From: Haloarchaeobius sp. FL176
GTDB lineage: Archaea; Halobacteriota; Halobacteria; Halobacteriales; Natrialbaceae
Assembly: GCF_024609245.1 (NCBI RefSeq)
Contig: NZ_JANJYH010000014.1
Coordinates: 1 to 64,000, forward strand
DNA length: 64,000 nt
Reading direction: 5' to 3'
Part shown: positions 36,993-45,391 of the stretch, piece after piece
Numbering within the stretch: the first letter of the stretch is position 1
Layout of the letters: each line of letters opens with the position of its first letter
The notes under the pieces: model-generated
The model's input: only the letters and a program-made list of their open reading frames with translations
What the model was told of the DNA's origin: nothing
Databases searched by the model: none
Made by a program: the position numbers and the translations under genes

Positions 36993-37091
36993 GTATAGAA
37001 CTTCGTGCGCAGTGACAGTCAGTCGACGGCGGAATCCCGACCGGTGGGAATCCGCCAAAGTGGTCTATCAGTGGCGTTCCAATGGTCGGGT

Positions 37092-37631
37092 ATGGAACGT
37101 CGACAGGTCCTGAAAGCAGGTGGAGTCGCCGCAACCGCAGGTCTCACCGGGCTCGCTGGCTGTAGCAGCTCGAACCCCGACGAAAGCGGTGAGACGGATA
37201 CTCCATCGAACGGAGACACAACGACAATTCTGATGGTCACGGAGGGAAGCGACTATTACTTCGACCCGATCGGGCTCTTCGTCGAATCCGGCGAAACGAT
37301 CACGTTCGAGATCGATAGCGGCAGCCACTCTGCGACAGCATACAAGAAGGGGAATGGACAGGCGTCAGTCACGCGCATCCCGGACGGTGCCGAGGCGTTC
37401 GACAGTGGGATACTCAGCGAACAAGGTGCTACCTTCGAACACACTTTCGAGACAGCAGGTACGCACGACTACTACTGTACCCCCCACAAGAGCCTCGACA
37501 TGGTCGGCCGCATCGTGGTTGGAGAGCCCGGAGGCCCCGCTGAGGGGAGTATGCCGCCGGACGGAGACGTCCCTGAGAGTCAAACGATCGTCGACCAGGG
37601 AGCGGTTTCGTACAGCGACTTTTCTGGGTGA
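37092..37631 (+). CDS. Plastocyanin/halocyanin-type blue copper lipoprotein
   Basis: 179 aa from ATG 37092. Signal MERRQVLKAGGVAATAGLTG with lipobox LAGC, a Ser/Asp/Thr linker, then a cupredoxin domain (about 45-145). Copper ligands are His in SGSHSAT, and Cys, His and Met in YYCTPHKSLDMVG. A 35-residue acidic tail follows. It probably shuttles electrons at the outer membrane face, possibly to or from the divergently encoded multicopper oxidase. Confidence 0.92.
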   Translation: MERRQVLKAGGVAATAGLTGLAGCSSSNPDESGETDTPSNGDTTTILMVTEGSDYYFDPIGLFVESGETITFEIDSGSHSATAYKKGNGQASVTRIPDGAEAFDSGILSEQGATFEHTFETAGTHDYYCTPHKSLDMVGRIVVGEPGGPAEGSMPPDGDVPESQTIVDQGAVSYSDFSG

Positions 37632-37855
37632 CGCTCCACCCGCAGCTGTTAGCTGGTCGGTTCGTAACCTTAGTATCCCAATCAGAGACAACTATATTTC
37701 CGACACCGCGAATCTTAGTTTGTGCTCAATAAACCAGATTGCCGGATTCCCATATGTTGGGATTCCGCCCGGTATTCTTGGGAGTGTCGACTCACAGCTA
37801 CGCTAGAGACACCCACTCAGATTGATCGAGAGACGATATCTGGAATCTGGTACTC

Positions 37856-38830
37856 ATGCCCAACACGACACTCAACATCGAAGACAACCATACAAGTGAA
37901 CAGCAATCAACCTCCGAGTCCCAGTCGAGAGTATCATGTCCGGAGTGTGATGGTCGGGTCGTTCACGATGATGAGCACGGGGAGACAACTTGTAAGGAGT
38001 GTGGCTTGATTCTCGACGAAGCAGCTATTGACCGCGGTCCGGAATGGCGGGCATTTCATAGTGAAGAACGAGACGAGAAAAGTCGCGTTGGGGCTCCAAC
38101 AACGCAACTCATGCACGACAAGGGACTCAGTACGACGATCGGTTGGCAAAATAAGGATGCGTCTGGACAGTCGATTTCGGAGCGTAAGCGTGCCCGAGTG
38201 CAACGACTTCGAACGTGGGATGAGCGGTTCCGAACGAAGGATGCACACGAACGGAACCTCAAACAAGCACTCGGCGAAATCAGTCGGATGGCATCCGCCC
38301 TCGGTGTCTCAAGACCAGTTCGTGAAACCGCTGGGGCCCTTTACCGCCGGGCTGTCGACGAAAACCTCCTTCCAGGCCGATCCATCGAAGGAATGTCGAC
38401 AGCCGCTCTGTACGCAGCAGCCAGACAACACGGAACGCCACGTCCTTTGTCTGAATTCGCTGAGGTCAGCCGAGTCGAAAAAATCCGCATTCAGCGTGCA
38501 TATCGGTATGTATCTCGTGAACTCGAGTTGCAGATTGAACCAGCAGATCCTCTCCAATACATCCCTCAATTCGCGTCGGCGCTCGAGGTGAGCGATGAGG
38601 CGACACGACAGGCCCGTGAACTACTCACTACCGCAAAGGCGCAGGCTGTTCACAGCGGAAAGAGCCCTGCGGGTCTTGCAGCGGCCGCGCTCTACGCGGC
38701 GACTCACTTAACGAATGAACAGTTGACACAGGAGACGGTGAGTAACGCTGCTCACGTGAGTATGGTAACCATTCGGAATCGCTATCAAGAACTGCTCGAA
38801 GTCTACGCAGAGAACGGTGACTATGCGTGA
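37856..38830 (+). CDS. tfb: Transcription initiation factor IIB (TFB-2)
   Basis: 324 aa. Zinc ribbon CPECDG...CKECG (about 28-50), RGPEWR core, B-reader with DKGLSTTIGW, and two cyclin folds with LLPGRSIEGMSTAALYAA and SPAGLAAAALYAA. The 25-residue N-terminal extension is polar. It differs from TFB-1 by having no TATA-dyad promoter; instead a short dyad TCCCA-TATGT-TGGGA lies about 100 nt upstream. The next gene, a wHTH, overlaps its stop codon, which suggests a regulatory pair. Confidence 0.95.
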   Translation: MPNTTLNIEDNHTSEQQSTSESQSRVSCPECDGRVVHDDEHGETTCKECGLILDEAAIDRGPEWRAFHSEERDEKSRVGAPTTQLMHDKGLSTTIGWQNKDASGQSISERKRARVQRLRTWDERFRTKDAHERNLKQALGEISRMASALGVSRPVRETAGALYRRAVDENLLPGRSIEGMSTAALYAAARQHGTPRPLSEFAEVSRVEKIRIQRAYRYVSRELELQIEPADPLQYIPQFASALEVSDEATRQARELLTTAKAQAVHSGKSPAGLAAAALYAATHLTNEQLTQETVSNAAHVSMVTIRNRYQELLEVYAENGDYA

Positions 38831-39101
38831 AGAGCGATCCAGCGGAGCCATGCGAGAGGGTTCGGACGCCTCCAGTTCAGCGAGGGACGTGATGAGTGAA
38901 CTCACTCGCGAAACCGAACGGGAGATCCTTGAAATACTCATCGCGGAATCGCCACTGGGTGTCATGGAGATCGCTAAAACTGCTGAGCGCCATCCGATAA
39001 CGGTGGATCAAACCTGTGCTCGTCTACACGAGAAGGGATATATCCATTCACGCGGCCGAGGACGCTATGAGGTCACTGAGAATGGAGTCAGACAGATTTG
39101 A
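38823..39101 (+). CDS. Winged-helix regulator coupled to TFB-2
   Basis: 92 aa from ATG 38823, which overlaps the TFB-2 stop by 8 bases. A helix-turn-helix core (EREILEILIAESPLGVMEIAK, then HPITVDQTCARLHEKGYI) ends in a beta wing SRGRGRYEVTENG. A MarR/ArsR-like fold. Coupling suggests it modulates TFB-2-dependent transcription (inference). Confidence 0.8.
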   Translation: MREERSSGAMREGSDASSSARDVMSELTRETEREILEILIAESPLGVMEIAKTAERHPITVDQTCARLHEKGYIHSRGRGRYEVTENGVRQI

Positions 39102-39215
39102 GATGGATGCGATTGATACTCTCGAGGAGCCGATTTCTGTTCCAGACTACGTCCACTCTCCATTGTTTGAGTTGTAATCGGATGCCATATCCCCAATACC
39201 GTCCAAAATTAGAGT

Positions 39216-39593
39216 ATGGTGAGCGATCCCGCGTCATCTGAGGACTCTCCATCGTTGCAGAATGTCCTTGATGCGCTGGACGACGCCAACTGTCGAGCTA
39301 TCCTCCGTGAAACAGCTGAACCCATGACCGCGAACGAACTCATCGACGCCTGTGACATACCCAAATCGACGTTGTACCGGAAACTAGAACTCCTTAGTCG
39401 AGCCTCCCTCGTCCGCGAACAGGACACAATCAATCCTGGTGGGGGTCGAACTACGCGATACGAACGAGACTTCGACAATGTGACCATCTCTATGGACGAC
39501 GAAGACGACTTGTCGGTAGCCGTGAAACGCCCACCACGGAGCCCCGACGAACGCCTCGAAGATATTTGGTCGAAGATGGGGGATGAGTTATGA
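39216..39593 (+). CDS. wHTH regulator paired with a membrane protein (copy 2)
   Basis: 125 aa, paralogue of 31126 with the same architecture: VLDALDDANCRAILRE, IPKSTLYRKLELLSRASLV and an acidic C-terminal ISMDDEDDLSVAVKRP. It overlaps the membrane-protein gene at its stop (ATGATG at 39590). The module therefore exists twice, 8 kb apart. Confidence 0.87.
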   Translation: MVSDPASSEDSPSLQNVLDALDDANCRAILRETAEPMTANELIDACDIPKSTLYRKLELLSRASLVREQDTINPGGGRTTRYERDFDNVTISMDDEDDLSVAVKRPPRSPDERLEDIWSKMGDEL

Positions 39594-39871
39594 TGTGGAC
39601 AGGACCGGCCATTGTCGTCGTGAAGACGGTGATCCTGCTGTTGGGGAGCGGTATCACGTATATCGCGTACAAGGCATATCGACGAACAGGCACGCACTCA
39701 CTGCGAGCGCTCGGAATCGGGTTCGGTGTTATCACGTTCGGCGCGCTGCTCGCAGGAATTGCACATCAAATCCTCTCCGTCTCACTTGAATTGGGAATTC
39801 TAATCAATAGCGTCCTTGTTGCGATTGGATTGGCAATCATCATGTACTCACTTTATCTCGAGCGCAGGTAG
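39590..39871 (+). CDS. Three-helix membrane protein (copy 2)
   Basis: 93 aa with three membrane helices (AIVVVKTVILLLGSGITYIA, LGIGFGVITFGALLAGIAH, SVLVAIGLAIIMYSLYL), paralogue of 31497 with the conserved aromatic-Lys/Arg-Ala-Tyr loop. Probably a membrane anchor or signal input for the wHTH protein translated just before it. Confidence 0.85.
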   Translation: MMWTGPAIVVVKTVILLLGSGITYIAYKAYRRTGTHSLRALGIGFGVITFGALLAGIAHQILSVSLELGILINSVLVAIGLAIIMYSLYLERR

Positions 39872-40296
39872 GACAATACGTACCGAAGCAAAAAAGAGAT
39901 CACTGTTCTCAATCATTCACCGAACTGAATCGGTCGATACAGCATAACGACATACGGATTCAGTGGCAGCTAGCCGCTTGGCAACGGAACTGCACTAAAC
40001 GGCTGGAGAATGATAGATACTCACGACGAAACCTGTTATCGAAGTCCATTGCCTGCCGCGTCTCCTGAGTGGACAATAGCGATACGCAGTGAGAACATTG
40101 AGAGCAAGTCTCGACCATTAAGAGGCTGGCATCAATCCTGACGCCGGTGAGGAGATCGACAACCATTGGTTTTCCCCTAGAGCAGGTGGGTCTCCTCACT
40201 CGACCAGCTGCCACGGGGGACGCCGGCGGCCACGTAGAATCCTACCTTCACGACCAATCGAGCAGCGCTTTGTCCAGCTTCACCATAGAGGAAGAG
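39872..40296 (+). other. Decayed duplicate of the 34825-35060 region
   Basis: From about 40175 the sequence parallels 34940-35060: the end of the small-protein frame (EQV-like), the GCTGCC/GGCGGC hairpin and the stretch to the dyad. The reading frame of the 48-residue protein is not intact here. The first 300 bases hold nothing recognisable. Confidence 0.55.
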
Positions 40297-40323
40297 TTTG
40301 TAACCCCTGAAGGGGGTGAGGGG
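40297..40323 (+). promoter_or_regulatory. TATA-like box plus core dyad, copy 6 (pseudogene)
   Basis: TTTGTAA (40297-40303), CCCCT (40304-40308), loop GAAGGGGGTG, AGGGG (40319-40323). CCCCCC at 40332-40337 can pair with the same G-run. Confidence 0.5.
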
Positions 40324-40348
40324 CAGAAGAACCCCCCAGGTACAACTC

Positions 40349-40555
40349 ATGGCAACACTCCAAGCAGCGACGACGTCGACCGGTGCCATCGTGACGGATT
40401 CACAGGCAGTCCGTTAGCTCTGTGAGAGCTATTGTTTCGGGACCCTCAACTGGGAGGTGACCGAAGACGGCGAACTCACCATCTGGGGGTACGCCAGCTT
40501 CGAGGTGTACGAAGCCCGTGAAGACAGCCCCGCAACTACGAAGGCGAGTGCGTAA
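40349..40555 (+). pseudogene. 42309-family gene broken by a TAG and truncated
   Basis: MATLQAATTSTGAIVTDSQAVR stops at TAG 40415-40417, where the intact copy has CAG (Gln23). The frame then continues with LCESYCFGTLNWEV...SFEVYEAR exactly as in the intact protein, before losing similarity and ending at 40553-40555. The last 55 or so residues are missing. The mutation is a single C-to-T change. Confidence 0.85.
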
Positions 40556-40608
40556 GCTTGAAACTCAGCCTGACCAATTCTAGAGAAAGTACGGTACTGT
40601 GGGTGTGC

Positions 40609-40628
40609 AACTGCGTTGGCACGCAGTT
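40609..40628. promoter_or_regulatory. 8-bp dyad upstream of the MFS gene
   Basis: AACTGCGT-TGGC-ACGCAGTT, perfect arms, about 140 nt before the MFS start. It could be an operator or the end structure of the preceding pseudogene transcript; no T-tract follows. Confidence 0.35.
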
Positions 40629-40766
40629 TCTGTCAGCCCGTCTGTACGCTGATTGTGAATCTGATAACGCTGACCGTTGCCTCGGCGGTATCTCACTCAC
40701 GCCCCACTACCGTACACAGCGCTATTCGATGTAGTATCGGCAAGCGAATTTCGAACGACAACATCC

Positions 40767-41993
40767 ATGAGAACAGCTCTATCCAACCCACTCACAGACA
40801 TCCAGCAATCACAGACAGTCCTCATCATCTTTGCGAGTACGCTCGTGAGTGTGATGGGCGTCTCCCTCATCAGCCCAGCACTGCCGACGATTCAAGCAGC
40901 ATGGAACATCTCGGCGAGTCAAGCGAGTCTCCTCATCTCGGCATTTACCTTGCCCGGTATCGTTCTCACACCGTTCATCGGTCTCATCGCCGACCGCGTT
41001 GGTCGCAAACGTGTGCTCGTCCCTTCGCTATTCTTGTTTGGCGTGAGTGGCATTGCAGTCGTGTTTGTCGACGGATTCACAACGCTTCTCGGTCTCCGCG
41101 TCGTGCAGGGAACCGCTGGCAGTGCCATCATGAGTCTCACCGTGACGCTGCTCGGTGACCTGTTCTCGGGGGAACAGCAGAGTCGTCTCATTGGACTGAA
41201 CGCGGCAATCCTCGCCATCGGCGCGGCTGGCTACCCCTTACTGGGCGGTGGCCTTGCGCTGCTCTCGTGGGCCGCGCCGTTCGTCTGCTTCGCACTCGGT
41301 ATTGTCGTCGCCGTTGCCGGCTCTGTGATTCTCCCTGAACCCGAGAGTAGCATGGATTCGTCCGGACTCTCGTACGTCGCTAACGCAGCGCAATCGGTAC
41401 CAACACGGACGGCTCTCGGGTTGTACGTCGCTATTTTCGGCATTTTCTTTGTTCTCTATGGCGCACAGCTCACGGTCGTCCCGTTCATTCTCGACGAATC
41501 CTACGGCCTTTCTTCTGGGATGATCGGGCTGTTGCTCGGACTCCCAGCGGTGACGATGGGGGTGACGTCCTCACAGTCGTCCCGTCTCATGCGCCATCTC
41601 TCACCCCCGCGGCTCATCACACTCGGTTTTGCGACCTACGGTATCGGGATGACGCTCGCTGCACTCGCCCACTCGATCACCGTCCTTGCCGGCGCACTGT
41701 TCCTGTTCGGTATCGGACAGGGATTCGCGGAACCGATCACCGATACAGCACTGAATACACTCGCGCCCGATGCGTTCCGCGGCGGAATCATGAGTATCCG
41801 AACGAGCGTGCTTCAGTTCGGAACGACCCTCGGCCCGCCAGTGTTCGTTGCTGTTGCCTCAATTGTGGGCTACACCGATACGCTCCTCATCGCCGGTCTC
41901 GCTGCCCTCGCTCTCGGCATCTCTGCGTTCGGCCTTCTCACGCTTTCAGAAACTGGGCAATCAACTCAACGTCGCACATTCACAAATGAGTGA
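40767..41993 (+). CDS. MFS multidrug-type efflux transporter
   Basis: 408 aa from ATG 40767 (MRTALSNPL); the open frame to 40677 is not hydrophobic. Twelve membrane helices are expected, with the loop 2-3 motif GLIADRVGRKRV and motif C-like GSAIMSLTVTLLGDLFSG in helix 5, the pattern of drug:H+ antiporters. It ends in a short polar tail. Substrate unknown. Confidence 0.88.
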   Translation: MRTALSNPLTDIQQSQTVLIIFASTLVSVMGVSLISPALPTIQAAWNISASQASLLISAFTLPGIVLTPFIGLIADRVGRKRVLVPSLFLFGVSGIAVVFVDGFTTLLGLRVVQGTAGSAIMSLTVTLLGDLFSGEQQSRLIGLNAAILAIGAAGYPLLGGGLALLSWAAPFVCFALGIVVAVAGSVILPEPESSMDSSGLSYVANAAQSVPTRTALGLYVAIFGIFFVLYGAQLTVVPFILDESYGLSSGMIGLLLGLPAVTMGVTSSQSSRLMRHLSPPRLITLGFATYGIGMTLAALAHSITVLAGALFLFGIGQGFAEPITDTALNTLAPDAFRGGIMSIRTSVLQFGTTLGPPVFVAVASIVGYTDTLLIAGLAALALGISAFGLLTLSETGQSTQRRTFTNE

Positions 41994-42255
41994 TTGATCT
42001 GTTCCATGAGCTTGTCTCTATCCCGAGTACGGTTGCCCCGCACCCACGAAAAGAGGGTGTAGATGGCTTCGTTCAGCGAGTGTTCTAGGCCCATATCTGC
42101 CCCTCGGAACGTAGGCCAATAGACCGAAGGCCGGTATCACAACAGATCTCGATACGTGCGTGTACTTGCTTGGGAGGTCTTCTAAACGCTTTCCGCACAT
42201 TCGAGAGGAGCGAATCATCCACCGTCCCGTTCCAGAACCCAGTAACCGCAGTACG
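41994..42255. other. Intergenic region without recognisable content
   Basis: The minus-strand frame here (42018-42653) is Arg- and Leu-rich, runs across the real gene at 42309 and is a shadow. I see no RNA or repeat before the dyad promoter at 42256. Confidence 0.4.
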
Positions 42256-42284
42256 TTTGTTACCCCCTGAGGAGTGCGGGGGTA
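42256..42284 (+). promoter_or_regulatory. TATA-like box plus core dyad, copy 7
   Basis: TTTGT, then TACCCCC (42261-42267), loop TGAGGAGTGC, GGGGGTA (42278-42284), a 7-bp perfect stem. ATG 42309 follows 24 nt on. Confidence 0.6.
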
Positions 42285-42308
42285 GGAAAGCGCCCTCGAG
42301 TACAACCT

Positions 42309-42689
42309 ATGGCACCACTCCAAGCAGCGACGACGTCGACCGGCACGATTGTATCGGACGCACAAGCAGTCCGTCAGCTCTGTGAGAGCTATTGCTTCGG
42401 GACCCTCAACTGGGAGGTAGACGAGGAGGGCGAACTCATCATCTGGGGCTACGATAGCTTCGAGGTGTACGAAGCGCGTGAGAACGGTCTCCCCGATTAT
42501 GACGGTGGGATCGTGACCCACGAGTTCCTCCGGCAGCTCGCGGAGTACATCGATGGCGACCAGGAACTCGACATCCAGACGGCCGGGTATACGAAGTGTC
42601 GATTTCCGGTCCTCGCCAAGCGGTACGTCATCCGCAATGGTGAGGTCCTTCACGCCGATCTGACCGGACTCGACCCGATCGGCGAATAA
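42309..42689 (+). CDS. Small acidic protein, head of the accessory gene string
   Basis: 126 aa. After a Thr/Ala-rich start, VRQLCESYCFGTLNWEVDEEGELIIWGYDSFEVYEAR suggests a compact alpha/beta domain. A second part follows (THEFLRQLAEYI, CRFPVLAKRYVIRNGEV). Three Cys are not arranged as a metal site. A pseudogene (40349) and a remnant (35115) of the same gene lie upstream, each with its own dyad promoter, so this family has been copied with its promoter. Function unknown. Confidence 0.75.
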   Translation: MAPLQAATTSTGTIVSDAQAVRQLCESYCFGTLNWEVDEEGELIIWGYDSFEVYEARENGLPDYDGGIVTHEFLRQLAEYIDGDQELDIQTAGYTKCRFPVLAKRYVIRNGEVLHADLTGLDPIGE

Positions 42690-42724
42690 CTGGTGATCAT
42701 CCCTTGGCAGGTGAAGAGGAGTCG

Positions 42725-42762
42725 TTTATCGGGGGCTGACGGACTGAGCCCCACGTGGGGCT
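42725..42762 (+). promoter_or_regulatory. TATA-like box plus core dyad, copy 8 (inverted arm order)
   Basis: TTTATC, GGGGCT (42732-42737), loop, AGCCCC (42747-42752), then ACGT and GGGGCT again (42757-42762). The C-rich arm can pair with either G-rich arm; the second alternative lies 10 nt before ATG 42773. Confidence 0.5.
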
Positions 42763-42772
42763 TCGTGATACC

Positions 42773-43210
42773 ATGTCCGAGCAATCTACTGACGACTCGT
42801 TCGAGGACTGTGAGCTAGGCCCCGAGGCAATCCTCGGTACGCAGACGTTCGAAGACGTCCTGTTCACCGAGGAGACAGAGACCCCGGTGAATGTTCTTAC
42901 TGGCGAGACGCCCGAGCATTCGCAAGCGAGCGTCGACGAAGCTCGGGCCTTTGCCGCCGGGATCGACACCGATACGCCGCAGATCGCGCTGCAAGCATCG
43001 GTCGAATCGCAGATCGAAACCGCGAGCAAACCGTACACGGCAGCCGCGTTCTTCCACTTCAAAGCGACTGGAACACTCGCACTCCACCGCGCCTACCACG
43101 CAGCGTACGAATCGGCGGCGTTCGCGGTCGATTTCGACGCCGACTACGAAACCGGTGACCTGACGATCACCGTCGAGGAGATCACTGGGTCGGAACGAGA
43201 CGACGCCTAG
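42773..43210 (+). CDS. Small acidic protein, unknown
   Basis: 145 aa. The N-terminal 65 residues are acidic and low-complexity; the rest (PYTAAAFFHFKATGTLALHRAYHAAYESAAFAVDFD) looks like a helical pair followed by strands (DLTITVEEITG). No motif recognised. Its dyad promoter is of the GGGGCT type. It lies between other dyad-promoted genes, all on the plus strand. Confidence 0.7.
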   Translation: MSEQSTDDSFEDCELGPEAILGTQTFEDVLFTEETETPVNVLTGETPEHSQASVDEARAFAAGIDTDTPQIALQASVESQIETASKPYTAAAFFHFKATGTLALHRAYHAAYESAAFAVDFDADYETGDLTITVEEITGSERDDA

Positions 43211-43231
43211 CGAGCGCGTATTCCGGCGGTG

Positions 43232-43262
43232 TTTATCGAGCGCCGGCGATGGGTGCCGGCGC
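43232..43262 (+). promoter_or_regulatory. TATA-like box plus core dyad, copy 9
   Basis: TTTATC, GCGCCGGC (43240-43247), loop GATGGGT, GCCGGCGC (43255-43262), perfect 8-bp stem. ATG 43319 is 56 nt downstream, with GAGGTG 7 nt before it. Confidence 0.6.
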
Positions 43263-43318
43263 ACCAAGCAGTGATGCGGAGCGGAGTCGCGTGCGTCGGC
43301 AGACCGAGGTGACAACCG

Positions 43319-43810
43319 ATGCACATGGTCATTTACACGCTAGTTGAGGCATCGACACGAGATGATGCGCTCGCCACCGGAAAGACGGTGTTCGATCGAC
43401 TCGTCGGCGCCGTGCCACACGCAGGTGCTGTCTTCGATTACTACGTGTGCTTTGACGAGGAGGACACGACGGTCGCTGGAACGGCCCGTTGGGGTGATCT
43501 CCCGGTTGCAGCTTCTGTGGAATCCGATGAGGGCGAGGAGCTGCTCGAACGCGGCTGGGAAGCCACGAAAGAGGAGTTTCAGCGGAATCTCGACCGGGTG
43601 AAGGAGGCACTCGACGAACACAGCGACGAGGAGATCATGCGCGATGCGGACCTCGCCCGGCACGCATTCCACCAGGTCGGTGCGTACGACGGGCCTTCGG
43701 TCTGCCTGTATGACGAACATGGCAGCGGCATCCGGCATCGAGGCCAGTTGGAGCGAATTCTCGACGAGAGTGACGATCTCTGGATTGTGCCGGCGGACAT
43801 CCACTTCTGA
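43319..43810 (+). CDS. Conserved haloarchaeal protein of unknown function (copy 2)
   Basis: 163 aa, the same length as its paralogue at 10934 and similar throughout (FDRLVGA, FDEEDTTVAGTARWGDLPVA, LLERGWEATKEEFQRNLDRV, LWIVPADIHF). Both genes share a dyad promoter with a long 56-57-nt leader. The strict length conservation suggests a single folded domain of two alpha/beta units. Function unknown. Confidence 0.78.
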   Translation: MHMVIYTLVEASTRDDALATGKTVFDRLVGAVPHAGAVFDYYVCFDEEDTTVAGTARWGDLPVAASVESDEGEELLERGWEATKEEFQRNLDRVKEALDEHSDEEIMRDADLARHAFHQVGAYDGPSVCLYDEHGSGIRHRGQLERILDESDDLWIVPADIHF

Positions 43811-43856
43811 GGGAACAAACCGGCCAGCTGCTCCGTGGTGCAGTGACCGCAGAGCA

Positions 43857-43887
43857 TTTTTTTCGCCCCCTGAGGGGTGCGGGGGTG
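43857..43887 (+). promoter_or_regulatory. TATA-like T-run plus core dyad, copy 10
   Basis: TTTTTTT (43857-43863), CGCCCCC (43864-43870), loop TGAGGGGTGC, GGGGGTG (43881-43887) with one G-T pair. A second hairpin GTGCTC-GAAC-GAGCAC follows before ATG 43916. Confidence 0.6.
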
Positions 43888-43915
43888 CTCGAACGAGCAC
43901 ACCTCGAATAGAACG

Positions 43916-44317
43916 ATGAGTGGAACTATCGACTCACAATCAGTCGAACAGACACGCCCGAGAAGTGACCGTGACGTCGTCTACGTCGGCTATCGACAGC
44001 GAGGCCGCGCCATCGTGGAGAAACAGCCCGGTCAGGAACGGCTCACTCCAAATCGGAGTCTCGAGTTGGCGAGTCACAGTCCCTCTGGCTTCGAATGGGG
44101 ATACGGGGGCAGTGGCCCGGCACAACTCGCGCTCGCGCTCCTGCTCGATTACTCCGACGACGAGGAGGTTGCGCTAGCGCAATACACGGAGTTCAAAAAC
44201 CAGGTCGTAAGCCAGTTGGATTGCACTGGTCCCGGCGGGCGCTGGCGACTCACCGGCAGTGACATCGACGCAGTCCTTCGCGAGACATCCGACGAAGCGG
44301 CCGCACCGTCTATCTGA
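43916..44317 (+). CDS. DUF6166-like protein
   Basis: 133 aa from ATG 43916. VVYVGYRQRGRAIVEK, LELASHSPSGFEWGYGGSGPAQLALALLLD and QVVSQLDCTGPGGRWRLTGSDI match what I recall of the small DUF6166 family common on plasmids and phages; the Trp-Gly-Tyr-Gly-Gly core is its hallmark. Biochemical role unknown. The next gene (44341) follows after 23 nt and probably shares its transcript. Confidence 0.75.
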   Translation: MSGTIDSQSVEQTRPRSDRDVVYVGYRQRGRAIVEKQPGQERLTPNRSLELASHSPSGFEWGYGGSGPAQLALALLLDYSDDEEVALAQYTEFKNQVVSQLDCTGPGGRWRLTGSDIDAVLRETSDEAAAPSI

Positions 44318-44340
44318 GCACCAATCACTGAGAGTAACAT

Positions 44341-44619
44341 ATGTCGGAACACAACCAGCCGTCTCGTGCGGATGTCGAATCGATAGAGAACAGTGAGCGG
44401 CCGTCACCAACGGAATACGTCGAACGCAGCGACGTCGGTGTCTCGCTGACCGTGAAGCTCAAGCGCGGAACCGGGACACGAGATGAAGACCAGATCAAAG
44501 CCAAGGTGAAAGCGAAAACGCTCGAAGACGCCCGAGAGGACATGGAGATCCTTCGAGCGTACGTTTACAAACTCGCCGAGGACGCCCGCCAAATCCAACC
44601 CGAGGAAGAAGACGAGTAA
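44341..44619 (+). CDS. Small acidic protein (possibly DUF7389-like)
   Basis: 92 aa: a polar N-terminus, a strand region VGVSLTVKLKRGTG, then a charged helix (KAKTLEDAREDMEILRAYVYKLAEDAR). The pattern resembles a small family I know only as haloarchaeal DUF7389, an assignment I hold loosely. It lacks its own dyad and lies 23 nt after the DUF6166 gene. Confidence 0.7.
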   Translation: MSEHNQPSRADVESIENSERPSPTEYVERSDVGVSLTVKLKRGTGTRDEDQIKAKVKAKTLEDAREDMEILRAYVYKLAEDARQIQPEEEDE

Positions 44620-44779
44620 GCAGTCTAGCGGGTCTCACAAAACGATTTGGCAGGCCACAAATTTCGACTCGTTTTGACTGAACTATCTGTTCAATGTGTG
44701 TGCGAACTTATTGACTGAGTGTGGGTGCTCGGCGGAATCATCTCGATATTTTGAATTGGCCGCTTGCTGTTTCCCCGAT

Positions 44780-45391
44780 ATGATGACAGACGAACTCGGA
44801 TCCTTGCTCGAATGGTTCGACCTGAAGGACGAACTTCGGACGGGATGGGAACTCCGGAATGTCGACTCGCCTGAATCGGTCGCAGCCCACACGTGGGGGA
44901 CAGCGGCGCTTTGTCTGCTCTATGCCGACCAAGAAGATGTTGACCGCCAGAAAGCAGTGACGATGGCCCTCATTCACGACCTCGGCGAAGCTCGCACGGG
45001 CGATATTGCAACCCGTGCGGAGGACGGACGCCAGACCATTCCCACGTCCGAGAAAGAGACGGCTGAACGGAGCGCGGTAACCGATCTCGTCGGGCCCTTC
45101 AACGATTCCGAACTGCTGTCGCTCTGGGAAGAGTACGAAGCCCGTGACACCCCGACGGCACAGTTCGTCAAAGACATGGATCTTGTTGATAATTGTCTCC
45201 AGGCGCTCAAGTATGAGCGCCAAAATAGGTACGATGAAGCCGAAACAACTGACCACTTCACCGAGTTCGAGAATCTAGACGAGTTCTTTGCTACCGCCGC
45301 GCCACGCTTCCAGACAGAATTCGGCCAGGACCTGTTTAAGCAAATCAAATCGGAATACGAAAGCGAAATCGGACGACCTTGCCAACTATGA
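44780..45391 (+). CDS. HD-domain hydrolase, YfbR/HDDC2-like 5'-nucleotidase
   Basis: 203 aa from ATG 44780 (or 44783). The HD site is complete: SVAAHTWGTA (His), LIHDLGEA (His-Asp) and KDMDLVDN (Asp). The overall layout (EWFDLKDELRTGWELRNV opening) matches 5'-deoxynucleotidases that dephosphorylate dNMPs. On a mobile element such an enzyme could alter nucleotide pools as an anti-phage or anti-plasmid trait, but a housekeeping role is equally possible. No dyad promoter is seen. Confidence 0.82.
   Translation: MMTDELGSLLEWFDLKDELRTGWELRNVDSPESVAAHTWGTAALCLLYADQEDVDRQKAVTMALIHDLGEARTGDIATRAEDGRQTIPTSEKETAERSAVTDLVGPFNDSELLSLWEEYEARDTPTAQFVKDMDLVDNCLQALKYERQNRYDEAETTDHFTEFENLDEFFATAAPRFQTEFGQDLFKQIKSEYESEIGRPCQL

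Noticed and set aside
37741-37775. GGATTCC direct repeats before TFB-2 as a member of the dyad family
   Set aside because: The short TCCCA/TGGGA dyad has no TATA-like box at the right distance and lies about 100 nt from the start codon.
42018-42653. 211-codon minus-strand frame across the 42309 gene
   Set aside because: It crosses the conserved small gene and its dyad promoter; composition is Arg/Leu-rich.
43864-43887. Dyad elements as intrinsic terminators
   Set aside because: The T-run is before, not after, the stem on the coding strand, and the reverse strand has no T-run after the stem; the constant distance to start codons and TATA-like boxes fits a promoter or leader better.
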